Source: an uncultured SAR116 cluster alpha proteobacterium (GTDB lineage: Bacteria; Pseudomonadota; Alphaproteobacteria; Puniceispirillales; Puniceispirillaceae). Taken from it: 32,500 bases of DNA. Below the pieces are notes generated by a model. That model saw only the letters and a program-made list of their open reading frames with translations, did no database searches and was not told the DNA's origin. Below are positions 8,481-15,917 of this stretch, piece by piece. The position numbers were made by a program, and so were the translations under genes. Each line of letters begins with the position of its first letter. Position 1 is the stretch's first letter. The stretch covers positions 1 to 32,500 of the forward strand of contig CACNSW010000008.1 in the NCBI GenBank assembly GCA_902623185.1, written 5' to 3'.

Positions 8481-9035
8481 CTATTTGACTGGCATAAAGC
8501 TGTCAAGAGCGTCGATCAAAGTTTGCAGAGCTTTATCAGCGTTCATACCATCAGTGTCTAGATGAATATGGGCTTTTTGATAATGCTGCTGGCGATCAAA
8601 GCTCAACTGGCGTAGTTTCTCGAGTGGCTCATCGCCTACTAGTAGAGGTCGTGTAGCTGTTTTTCCGATTCGGGCTATGAGCGTTTCCGGTGTGGCTTGA
8701 AGCCAGACGATAAGTGATTTTTCCAAAAGAATCTCTGCTGTTGCAGCTCTACAAATGGCACCACCGCCCGTTGCTAGGATTAGTGGCCCGTCTGCCACTA
8801 GCTCAGCGATGACGCGTTCTTCCATTTCCCTGAATTTTGCATCACCAGCGATATCAAAAATATCGCTGATAGTAAGACCAGCGATATCTTCAATAGCTTT
8901 GTCGCTATCAGCAAAGCGCATGTCAAGATGTGAAGCAAGGCGCCTGCCGAGCATAGATTTTCCGCTGCCCATTAAACCGACGAGAGTGATCGGTTTGATG
9001 ATGCGTGATTTGATCTTTCTATAATCGGTTTGCAT
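8481..9035 (-). CDS. aroK: Shikimate kinase
   Basis: Shikimate kinase phosphorylates shikimate at the 3-hydroxyl using ATP, in the pathway to chorismate. The 184 residues contain the P-loop GLMGSGKS, the shikimate/Mg-binding DSDKAIE, the GGGAICR motif, and the lid arginine region ATRPLL. I chose ATG 9035 (MQTDYRK). An in-frame TTG at 9041 is slightly upstream and no clear Shine-Dalgarno decides between them. It is the first gene of the minus-strand operon continuing through aroB, the CNNM transporter and DUF2889. Its promoter should lie in the 268 bp shared with the divergent set that begins at 9304; a weak TTACCG/TATTTT pair is visible on the minus strand about 45-75 bases upstream of the start. 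Confidence 0.95.
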   Translation of the reverse strand: MQTDYRKIKSRIIKPITLVGLMGSGKSMLGRRLASHLDMRFADSDKAIEDIAGLTISDIFDIAGDAKFREMEERVIAELVADGPLILATGGGAICRAATAEILLEKSLIVWLQATPETLIARIGKTATRPLLVGDEPLEKLRQLSFDRQQHYQKAHIHLDTDGMNADKALQTLIDALDSFMPVK

Positions 9036-9303
9036 AGGCAATCTTATGCCCGTTCTAGCTTAATTTAAAAATACTTTCGTTGACGCGCTGTCGGTAAAGG
9101 AACAGCTTGCTCGAGCGAACGTGTAGTTGTATTTTGCCGTGTTATTGGACAAATCTGGCTTCTTTGCCTAATTGCAGACATATTATTGACATACAAAATA
9201 TGCCATAACAACTGATAGCTTTGAAAAAGGCCCTGTTATGAATGGCGTTAAGCATTATTTCATTGAGCTAGTTTGCTGATCTGACAAGTCAGGTGGATAG
9301 AAA

Positions 9304-9441
9304 ATGAACCGGATTGGAATTATTGTGATTGTGATTGCCGGCCTATTTGGTGCCGGTCTTGTTGCGCTGTCGAGTTGGAAAATTCCAGCGCCAACCACAG
9401 CCATAAACAAGGTTGTATCAAATGAAACTTTCCAAGAATAA
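9304..9441 (+). CDS. 45-residue single-span membrane protein
   Basis: This short frame encodes 45 residues: a short MNRIG head, a hydrophobic segment of about 20 residues (IIVIVIAGLFGAGLVAL), then a polar tail with WKIPAP and NKVV. That reads as a bitopic membrane protein or an uncleaved signal anchor. Support for translation is good: AGGTGG at 9290-9295 gives an excellent Shine-Dalgarno with 8-base spacing, and the stop at 9439-9441 lies 20 bases inside the next gene, as in coupled operons. A perfect TTGACA lies upstream at 9186-9191, though the -10 is poor. I do not recognise a named family; I have a vague recollection of similar small proteins with an IPAP tail in related orders, which should be checked. 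Confidence 0.7.
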   Translation: MNRIGIIVIVIAGLFGAGLVALSSWKIPAPTTAINKVVSNETFQE

Positions 9442-11578
9442 TGCCTTCAGCATTGCCGTTGTTGTTGGTCTTACGACAAACCTTGGTATTATTGGCTTAA
9501 ACTCCGCGTTGGCCCAAACTGAGCTTACAACCAACAACGAACAACCCGTCAATCTTCTTAGTCGTTCGATGCACGGAAATGGTAATGAGAGTGAAGACAG
9601 CGGCGGTAATGTGAGGACTATTGATGACGTTTTCAATGAGGTCGCTAATGATATAGAAACAGGTCTCGTCAATAACCCTACAGATCGGCGTTCAGCACCG
9701 GATGTGAGCGCTGCCACGTTGAGAGAGGGTGATTCGAATGACAAATCGAGGCAGGCGACTGGACAGACAGAGCAGGTTCTGTTTACTGAGGATACATCGA
9801 TCACCATAGGGTCAGATCATATCAAGGATGTTGGTCTTGCCGCAATTGGTGTGTCACAAACCATAGATAACACTGGTAAAATGAATGAGTTGATATGGCG
9901 CGGTACGTCTGCCAACCGCGCGAGGTATATATATGAAAATAAGAGCCTTACGTCGCAATCCCGCGCAATTTCCTCACTCGCTCTCGATGTTATCGCCCAG
10001 GAAGCGGTGCCGCCAGCTGGTGCCAACAAGATGGCGCGTGCACTGGTTCAGGCACGGCTCAAGCTGCTAGCGTCGGCTGGTCGGTCCGATGATTTAGCCT
10101 TTATTGTAGGGCTCCTGCCAAATGATGACGATTGGCTCGACTGGAAGAAATGGCTTGTCGAATATCAGCTTATGCAACGGCTGGACAAGGACGCCTGTGC
10201 TGTTGTGGAGAGCTACATTGCTACTACTTTAGATCCCTACTGGCACAAATTGAAGGTGATTTGTCGTTCCGTTCAAGATGATGTGGTGAGTGCGAGATTT
10301 GGCGCTGACATATTGGCGGCAAGCGGTGTTGAGGACCCCGTTTTCTTTGCGCTTGTTGATGAAATGCTCAGCGGTAATGAGGCGCTGGCTTTTGATCCCG
10401 CACTTGTTGAAGCGCTTCATGTTGTGCTGATGGACGCGGCCCACCATGAAATTAGCCTTGACAGCCTTAGGGCGTTGCCACCGGAAATGGCACAAGGGGC
10501 AGTGGCTTTGCGTTATTTGGGTGCGGATGCAAGATTAGTTTCAACTTTCGACGGATTGTCTAAAGGCCTCATTACCCCATCTGAGGCAGGTAGTCTGTGG
10601 CGAAGTGTGGCAATTGCGCCTGAACTAGCTGAAGTTGCACTGGCCCGTCATAATAGCGCTTCTTCACCTTTGACCACTGCAATGACCTGGCGAGCCATTG
10701 CTAGTGATGCTAGTGCCGGGCGATTGCTGTTAGTTGCGCAAGCAATGAAAACCGACATTGCTAACGGCAATGGACAAATAATGCTCCCGCTTTATGCTGA
10801 GTTGGCAAGTGAAGCATTAACATTTCCAGGGTTGGACTCGGCGATTAGTGCAGATGATGGGCAATCCCTTGCAGCGGTTGCGATGCTTATTGCCATACAG
10901 AAACCTGAAATTGTCATTCCTGACAATATGGTTGGTGCATCCACCAAAGAGGTGGCTGCTGCACGTGCCCTAATGCAGATGCTTGCTACTGGTGAGTGGA
11001 ATCACCGCGCACTTGATGATCTGGATCTTTGGACACTGCTGCCTTTAATTGAATCACTAGGTATAGTCCCGAGTGATCATGAATGGTTTGATTTTTTGAG
11101 CTCCTCGACCGATCAGAATAAGCGCTATCAGCCGCTCTCGCCACTGTTGTTGCGGGTGCTTAAAAACGCTGCTGAAAAACGCCACTTTGCTGAGACAGTG
11201 TTGCTCGCAAGCTGGGCACTTGGTGACACTCCGTTGCAGCATATCAATCCGCAGGATATTGCGGTGATTGTCAGGGCAATGAATGAAATCGGTCAAACTA
11301 AAACCGGCCGGCTTTTCGCAACAGAGGTTGTCAAAACGCATCTGTTGTCGCGCTTGTCCCAGATGGCTCCCTTAATGTCAGGACTATCACCGACTGCTCA
11401 GCAGGACCAGGCGTTAGTGGTTGAAGGTGATAGCCTATCTACTCTCTATGGAACCTTTATGGATGAAACGGGTCAAGATAAAATCTTAGCGACTCAAGGT
11501 GGTTCAAATGGGTCAACAGGTGCCGCTAATGAAAATTCTGGCGTTGAAACTGCTACTGACAATGCAATCAACCAGTAA
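9422..11578 (+). CDS. Large exported protein of unknown function, upstream of xerD
   Basis: This 718-residue protein begins with a typical Sec signal peptide: MKLSK, a hydrophobic core, and cleavage after NSALA near residue 31. The next 100 or so residues are polar and low-complexity. The rest (about 145-650) looks almost entirely helical, rich in Ala and Leu and organised like an alpha-solenoid, and the tail is rich in Gly, Ser, Asn and Thr. Only two cysteines occur, Cys259 and Cys281, close enough to form a disulfide in the periplasm. I chose ATG 9422 because it starts the signal peptide; a TTG at 9413 is in frame. The stop overlaps the xerD ATG (TAATG). I recall similar proteins beside xerD in Rhodospirillales, sometimes mislabelled as antifreeze glycopeptide precursors. 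Function is unknown; an envelope role is inference. Confidence 0.88.
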   Translation: MKLSKNNAFSIAVVVGLTTNLGIIGLNSALAQTELTTNNEQPVNLLSRSMHGNGNESEDSGGNVRTIDDVFNEVANDIETGLVNNPTDRRSAPDVSAATLREGDSNDKSRQATGQTEQVLFTEDTSITIGSDHIKDVGLAAIGVSQTIDNTGKMNELIWRGTSANRARYIYENKSLTSQSRAISSLALDVIAQEAVPPAGANKMARALVQARLKLLASAGRSDDLAFIVGLLPNDDDWLDWKKWLVEYQLMQRLDKDACAVVESYIATTLDPYWHKLKVICRSVQDDVVSARFGADILAASGVEDPVFFALVDEMLSGNEALAFDPALVEALHVVLMDAAHHEISLDSLRALPPEMAQGAVALRYLGADARLVSTFDGLSKGLITPSEAGSLWRSVAIAPELAEVALARHNSASSPLTTAMTWRAIASDASAGRLLLVAQAMKTDIANGNGQIMLPLYAELASEALTFPGLDSAISADDGQSLAAVAMLIAIQKPEIVIPDNMVGASTKEVAAARALMQMLATGEWNHRALDDLDLWTLLPLIESLGIVPSDHEWFDFLSSSTDQNKRYQPLSPLLLRVLKNAAEKRHFAETVLLASWALGDTPLQHINPQDIAVIVRAMNEIGQTKTGRLFATEVVKTHLLSRLSQMAPLMSGLSPTAQQDQALVVEGDSLSTLYGTFMDETGQDKILATQGGSNGSTGAANENSGVETATDNAINQ

Positions 11579-12579
11579 TGAATGAACTGCCAAAAACAGG
11601 AGCCGAGAGACAGATAGCCGTTATCAGCAACTTTCTGGACGCGATGTCGGCTGACCGCTCATTGGCACCAAACAGCATTGCTGCTTACCGCCGTGATCTT
11701 GAGGCGACTAGTAGCGCACTGATGGCCAAAGGCACATCACTCGCTACCTGTGACGCAGACCATTTGCGTGCTGTTATTTCTAAATGGCATGGTGAGGGAT
11801 TGTCTGCTCGAACGGTTGCTAGGCGATTAAGTTCGTTGCGGCAGATGATGATTTGGCTTGTTGAGGAAAGGCTTCGTAGTGACAATGCATGCCGTTGGAT
11901 CGAGAACCCAAAACTGCCAACCAACCTTCCTAAAAGTCTATCAGAGCAGGAGATTGTAGCTCTCATCAAAGTAGCTGGACGATTGCAACCTTCCTGCAAG
12001 GCTCGGCGCGCGGTTGCACTTATAGAAATACTCTATGCCACAGGCCTACGTGTATCCGAGCTGATGGCTCTTAAAGTCAATCAATTTCGTCGAGGGCAGG
12101 AAAGCCTGGTGGTGGTCGGAAAAGGTGGCAAAGAGAGGTTGGTACCGCTGGGGAATGCGGCAAGGCTGGCAGCAGCTAAATGGCTTGAGACGCGGGACAG
12201 TCGTCCAGAATATATCCAATCCATTTACATGTTTCCCTATAAGGCGGCCGTGTCAAAAGATAATGTTGAGAAATCTGCTACTGGTAATTCGCGTAGGAAG
12301 GCAAGTGACACGCCGATGTCGCGTCACCAATTTGTTGTGCTATTGAAAAAGCTCGCGATTGAGGTGGGGCTTGACCCTGTTCGAGTTAGCCCGCATGTCC
12401 TGCGGCACTCCTTCGCAACGCATATGCTTAATCGGGGTGCCGATCTGCGTAGCCTACAAACCCTGCTAGGTCATGCTGACATTTCAACAACTCAAATTTA
12501 TACTTCGACCCGCCCGGACCGTCTTGCCGGCCTATTGGCAACAGCCCACCCGCTTGCAAGCAAAGGAAAGGGTGAGTAA
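11578..12579 (+). CDS. xerD: Tyrosine recombinase XerD
   Basis: Xer recombinases resolve chromosome dimers at dif under FtsK control. The 333 residues have an N-terminal SAM-like core-binding domain (about 12-105, with SLAPNSIAAYRRDL) and a catalytic domain with the full set of residues: Arg158 (TGLRVSEL), Lys182 (GKGGKER), His273 and Arg276 (HVLRHSFATHML), His299 (LLGHADISTTQ) and Tyr308 (IYTS). The C-terminal HPLA favours XerD over XerC, as does the position before accA, which is common in alphaproteobacteria. It is about 30 residues longer than E. coli XerD, mostly from a polar insert around 222-245. The ATG overlaps the stop of the exported-protein gene by one base, so expression is coupled to it. 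Confidence 0.92.
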   Translation: MNELPKTGAERQIAVISNFLDAMSADRSLAPNSIAAYRRDLEATSSALMAKGTSLATCDADHLRAVISKWHGEGLSARTVARRLSSLRQMMIWLVEERLRSDNACRWIENPKLPTNLPKSLSEQEIVALIKVAGRLQPSCKARRAVALIEILYATGLRVSELMALKVNQFRRGQESLVVVGKGGKERLVPLGNAARLAAAKWLETRDSRPEYIQSIYMFPYKAAVSKDNVEKSATGNSRRKASDTPMSRHQFVVLLKKLAIEVGLDPVRVSPHVLRHSFATHMLNRGADLRSLQTLLGHADISTTQIYTSTRPDRLAGLLATAHPLASKGKGE

Positions 12580-12630
12580 TGTATACCTCAAGGCTTCTAC
12601 CTTGCTACAAATATAGGACAACCTACTGAA

Positions 12631-13587
12631 ATGAGACACTTTCTTGATTTTGAGAAGCCTATTGCCAACTTAGAAGGCAAGGTGGAAGAACTTCGCCATA
12701 TGAGTTCCGACGGTAGAATCAACATTGCTGATGAGATTGGAAAGCTGCAGACACGGATCGAACGCGAGTTGAAGCAGACCTACGAAAAGCTTAGTCCTTG
12801 GGAAAAGGTGCAGGTCGCCCGCCATCCTGAAAGACCACGTGTTAGCGCTATAATTAATCAATTGTTTGAAGATTTTACGCCACTTGCTGGTGATCGAAAC
12901 TATGCTGATGATTATGCAGTGATAGGGGGTATGGCCCGTTTTCGTGGTCAGAGTGTAATGGTCATGGGGACGGAAAAGGGCAGCACAACAGAGGAACGTA
13001 TCAAAAGAAATTTCGGTATGGCTCGACCAGAGGGTTACCGCAAGGCGACCCGCCTAATGGAGTTGGCGGGCCGATTTGGTTTGCCAGTTCTCAGCTTTGT
13101 AGACACGGCTGGAGCCTATCCGGGCCGTGGGGCTGAAGAGCGAGGCCAGGCGGAGGCAATCGCGACCTCAATACGCGCCTGCCTTCGTTTGCCGACTCCA
13201 ATGGTGTCGGCTATTGTTGGTGAGGGTGGCTCAGGCGGTGCCATAGCTCTTGCTGCAGGCAACCGCGTTGTAATGTTTGAACATGCCATCTATTCGGTTA
13301 TTTCTCCCGAAGGGTGTGCGTCGATCCTGTGGCGCAGTGGTGAACATGCAAAAGAGGCTGCTGAGGCGCTGCAAATCACATCGGATCACATGATGGATCT
13401 TGGTGTGATTGATGCTATTGTTCCCGAACCACTAGGCGGGGCGCATCGGGATCAGTCAGCCGCTATTTCCAGTCTTGGAACTGTCTGTTTGGAGCAGTTG
13501 AAATCCATGCAACCAATGGATGCCGCCGCCCTAATTTCTGATAGGTCAGACAAATATCTCAGTATGGGTGACAATGTTCTCTACTGA
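12631..13587 (+). CDS. accA: Acetyl-CoA carboxylase carboxyltransferase subunit alpha
   Basis: AccA pairs with AccD to transfer the carboxyl group from biotin to acetyl-CoA, giving malonyl-CoA for fatty acid synthesis. The 318 residues match the E. coli length. Visible features are the N-terminal MRHFLDFEKPIANLEGK, the segment FGMARPEGYRKATRLM, the crotonase-fold oxyanion region GEGGSGGAIALA, and SPEGCASILWR. The ATG at 12631 has AGGA about 13 bases upstream, somewhat far. It follows xerD by 51 bp and could be in the same transcript. Its TGA (13585-13587) directly abuts the stop codon of the convergent amidase gene with no base between. The partner accD is not in this window. Confidence 0.97.
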   Translation: MRHFLDFEKPIANLEGKVEELRHMSSDGRINIADEIGKLQTRIERELKQTYEKLSPWEKVQVARHPERPRVSAIINQLFEDFTPLAGDRNYADDYAVIGGMARFRGQSVMVMGTEKGSTTEERIKRNFGMARPEGYRKATRLMELAGRFGLPVLSFVDTAGAYPGRGAEERGQAEAIATSIRACLRLPTPMVSAIVGEGGSGGAIALAAGNRVVMFEHAIYSVISPEGCASILWRSGEHAKEAAEALQITSDHMMDLGVIDAIVPEPLGGAHRDQSAAISSLGTVCLEQLKSMQPMDAAALISDRSDKYLSMGDNVLY

Positions 13588-14439
13588 TTAGGTACCATAA
13601 GGCCTAGTATTGTTGATTGAGGGTATAGCGCGTCGTGCTAACCGTACAGCGTCCATGTCTAGATCTGCGAATATCACATCATCATTAGACCCCGGGTCAG
13701 CTATACCATCATCGGTTTTTGCTTCAGCCATGATTTCGCCCCAGGGGTTGATGATTAGCGCATGACCATAGGTTCGCCGGTTATCAGCGTGAGTTCCACA
13801 TTGTGCCGGTGCGATGACAAAACACCCATTTTCAATAGCGCGGGCACGTAACAATACATGCCAATGCGCCTGTCCACTATTAAACGTGAATGCAGATGGT
13901 ATCGACAGAACAGTCGCACCTTCTTTCGCCATGTCGCGGTAAAGCGTCGGAAAGCGCAAATCGTAACAAACGCTCATGCCAATTGATGCAATGGCGCAAT
14001 TAGCAACGACCATTTTCTTACCCGCTCGGAAATTTTTCGACTCGGTATATTGGTTTCCGTCACCAACATCCGCGTCAAACATGTGAATTTTGTCATAATG
14101 AGCACTAATGGTTCCCTCAGGTGTCATAAGGTAGCTGCGGTTTACAAGCTGTCCATCCCCAGAGCGATGAATCAGAAGCGATCCAATCAGGAGCCAAATT
14201 TTATGGTAACGGGCTATAGTACTGAGGCTCGTCAGGCTTGGGCTGTTAGTTTCATTTTCGGCAATGTAACTTAGACTTTTTCGGTTGGGAGCCAAAAAAG
14301 TGGCGGCCTCTGGAAGTGCAACCAATTCTGCCCCCTTATCTACAGCTGCGGCGATCATTGGTTTGATATAGTTGAGGGTTACTGCGGGCTTTGCACCGGC
14401 ACAATATTGCAAAGCGGCAACGCGAAGCGTCTGGTTCAA
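13588..14439 (-). CDS. Carbon-nitrogen hydrolase (nitrilase family, Nit-like amidase)
   Basis: This 283-residue member of the nitrilase superfamily has the complete Glu-Lys-Cys triad: Glu44 (ALPEAATF), Lys117 (HYDKIHMFD) and Cys158 (SVCYDLRFP). The HYDKIHMFDAD and YDLRFPTLYR segments resemble the Nit1/Nit2 branch, whose members hydrolyse deaminated glutathione or omega-amides. That substrate is a family-level guess supported by the neighbouring glutaredoxin gene. The start is TTG at 14439, overlapping the glutaredoxin stop as TTGA; no ATG is close by and the sequence from MNQTLRVAALQ fits the family N-terminus. Nit next to grxC is a recurrent alphaproteobacterial pairing, usually followed by a DUF1178 gene, which here lies elsewhere (21358). 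Confidence 0.9.
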   Translation of the reverse strand: MNQTLRVAALQYCAGAKPAVTLNYIKPMIAAAVDKGAELVALPEAATFLAPNRKSLSYIAENETNSPSLTSLSTIARYHKIWLLIGSLLIHRSGDGQLVNRSYLMTPEGTISAHYDKIHMFDADVGDGNQYTESKNFRAGKKMVVANCAIASIGMSVCYDLRFPTLYRDMAKEGATVLSIPSAFTFNSGQAHWHVLLRARAIENGCFVIAPAQCGTHADNRRTYGHALIINPWGEIMAEAKTDDGIADPGSNDDVIFADLDMDAVRLARRAIPSINNTRPYGT

Positions 14440-14705
14440 GACAAACTCAAAAGGCTGTCGAGATGTCCGGCATTTTCTAGCCTAACCAATTCCTCACAGT
14501 CGCCAATATGTTTATTGTTAATGAAAATCTGAGGCACGGTTTGACGCCCACCTGTTCGACACCGCATGTCTGCGCGAAGGCCTGAGTTCATAGTTATATC
14601 GATTTTTCGGTATGCAATATTTTTTGTGTCCAGGAGCCTCAGTGCTCGCGTACAATAACCGCATGCTGTTCCAACGTAGATTTCAACTTTTAGATCGCGT
14701 TCCAT
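14436..14705 (-). CDS. grxC: Glutaredoxin (GrxC type) with CGYC active site
   Basis: Glutaredoxins reduce disulfides and glutathione-mixed disulfides in the cytoplasm. The 89 residues match Grx3 in length and show the thioredoxin-fold pattern: the active site at Cys15-Gly-Tyr-Cys18, the cis-proline motif TVPQIFIN, and the glutathione-binding IGDCEEL. The usual active site is CPYC; glycine replaces proline here. The ATG at 14705 has no Shine-Dalgarno: the preceding bases are pyrimidine-rich, GCCCCCTT. Translation may depend on coupling to a small ORF that ends 15 bases upstream. The gene overlaps the amidase gene downstream by four bases. Alphaproteobacteria often have comF just upstream; it is absent here. 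Confidence 0.92.
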   Translation of the reverse strand: MERDLKVEIYVGTACGYCTRALRLLDTKNIAYRKIDITMNSGLRADMRCRTGGRQTVPQIFINNKHIGDCEELVRLENAGHLDSLLSLS

Positions 14706-14720
14706 AAGGGGGCATTTAGT

Positions 14721-14822
14721 TTAACTCATGTCAATCTTCAAGGCCTTGTAAGCTTCATCATTCTGTGAACTAGAGTTTATCTGAACTTGGTAATTATCAA
14801 TTTGCTGATTGATTTGCACCAT
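14721..14822 (-). CDS. Possible 33-residue ORF leading the grxC transcript
   Basis: ATG 14822 opens a 33-codon frame ending in TAA at 14721. The product is hydrophilic, beginning MVQINQQIDNYQ and ending KALKIDMS. An AAGGGAG sequence sits just before the ATG, a little close but usable, and a good promoter (14864-14891) would start transcription about 35 bases upstream. The same frame stays open upstream through a hydrophobic stretch back to a TAG near 14919, but with no ATG, GTG or TTG. I recognise no family. It could be a real small protein, a translated leader that feeds ribosomes to grxC, the remnant of a lost gene, or chance. Confidence 0.35.
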   Translation of the reverse strand: MVQINQQIDNYQVQINSSSQNDEAYKALKIDMS

Positions 14823-14863
14823 GCTCCCTTGAGTGATATTGAGTATTGCGCGAAGGTCAGCTA

Positions 14864-14891
14864 ATAATAGATAAAGAAAAAAGGTCTTGAA
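14864..14891 (-). promoter_or_regulatory. Sigma70-like promoter for the grxC-amidase transcript
   Basis: On the minus strand, TTCAAG (14891-14886) and TATTAT (14869-14864) are separated by 16 bases. The -10 is strong and the -35 weak. Transcription would start near 14857, leaving a leader of about 150 bases before grxC that contains the 33-codon ORF. Confidence 0.45.
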
Positions 14892-14955
14892 TATCGCCGT
14901 GAAAATATTGTTGACCTAGAAGCCACAATTTTCACTTGCATTTTTCAAGCGGTTG

Positions 14956-15903
14956 ATGATTGTGCAACCTATGGATAAGAGAGATGCGCTGGCTCTAGGC
15001 CCAGATATTCCACGTTTATTTGACTATGAACAACATTGCAAAAACCGTGCACGTGCAGCACCGTTATTCAATGAATTTGATTTTCTGAAATCTGAGAGCG
15101 CGCTCCGGCTTTTAGACAGGCTTGAGCTTATGCATCGGGATTTTTCTCTTTGTTTAGATTTCGGCTGTCATGATGGGTTGCTCACACGCCTTCTGAAGCA
15201 AACAGGTAAAGTGGGAACGGTGATCCAGTCTGATCCAACTTTTGAATTTGCACACATGGCCAAGGCTGATGGCCCGGCAATTGTCACGGAGGCTGAACGA
15301 ATGCCTTTCGCGCCAGCCATGTTTGACGCTATATTCTCCTGTCTGTCTATGCATTGGGTCGATGATCTTCCGGGGTTGTTAGCGCAAATGCAAGCCCTAT
15401 TGAAGCCAGACGGCTTGTTTCTTGTCAGCTTTCTTGGCGGGTCAACATTGACCGAGTTACGCAACGTATTTGCAGAGGCTGAGACTGAGATTTCAAGGGG
15501 AATAAGTCCACGAGCGGCCATGATGGCCGATGTTCGTGACCTTGGTGATTTGCTTGGTCGTGCTGGTTTTGCCTTACCCGTTTCTGACTCTGATCGGCTT
15601 ACGATCACTTACCCGAGTCTCTTTCGATTGATGGCTGACTTGCGTGGCATGGGAGAGCAGAATGCTTTGCGGCAGCGTATACGAAAGCCAACTCCACGTC
15701 AGCTTTTCCTGCGCGCAGCGGAGATTTATAATGAGCGTTATGCGCTGCCAGACGGTTCAATCCCAGCAAGTTTTGAGATTATTACCCTAACTGGCTGGGC
15801 GCAGCATGATAGTCAGCAGAAGCCGCTACGCCCGGGAAGTGCCAGGCGCCGTCTCGCAGACAGCCTTGATGCGACTGAGCATGATCTACCTTCAAAATGC
15901 TGA
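14956..15903 (+). CDS. NDUFAF5-like SAM-dependent enzyme
   Basis: This 315-residue class I SAM-dependent protein resembles mitochondrial NDUFAF5, which hydroxylates an arginine of the complex I subunit NDUFS7 during assembly; BioC is a more distant relative. The SAM-binding motif reads LDFGCHDG (Asp68 to Gly74). Family hallmarks follow: SCLSMHWVDDLPGLL (usually HWVNDLP), KPDGLFLVSFLGGSTLTELR, RAGFALPVSDSDRL, and near the C-terminus LTGWAQHDSQQKPLRPGSA. I chose ATG 14956; TTG 14953 and ATG 14971 are alternatives with no clear Shine-Dalgarno to decide. A TTGACC at 14911-14916 may be its -35. It is divergent from grxC and convergent with mutT (14 bp). Its role in bacterial complex I assembly is inferred from the mitochondrial protein. 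Confidence 0.87.
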   Translation: MIVQPMDKRDALALGPDIPRLFDYEQHCKNRARAAPLFNEFDFLKSESALRLLDRLELMHRDFSLCLDFGCHDGLLTRLLKQTGKVGTVIQSDPTFEFAHMAKADGPAIVTEAERMPFAPAMFDAIFSCLSMHWVDDLPGLLAQMQALLKPDGLFLVSFLGGSTLTELRNVFAEAETEISRGISPRAAMMADVRDLGDLLGRAGFALPVSDSDRLTITYPSLFRLMADLRGMGEQNALRQRIRKPTPRQLFLRAAEIYNERYALPDGSIPASFEIITLTGWAQHDSQQKPLRPGSARRRLADSLDATEHDLPSKC

Positions 15904-15917
15904 TTTCGTTACAGGCC

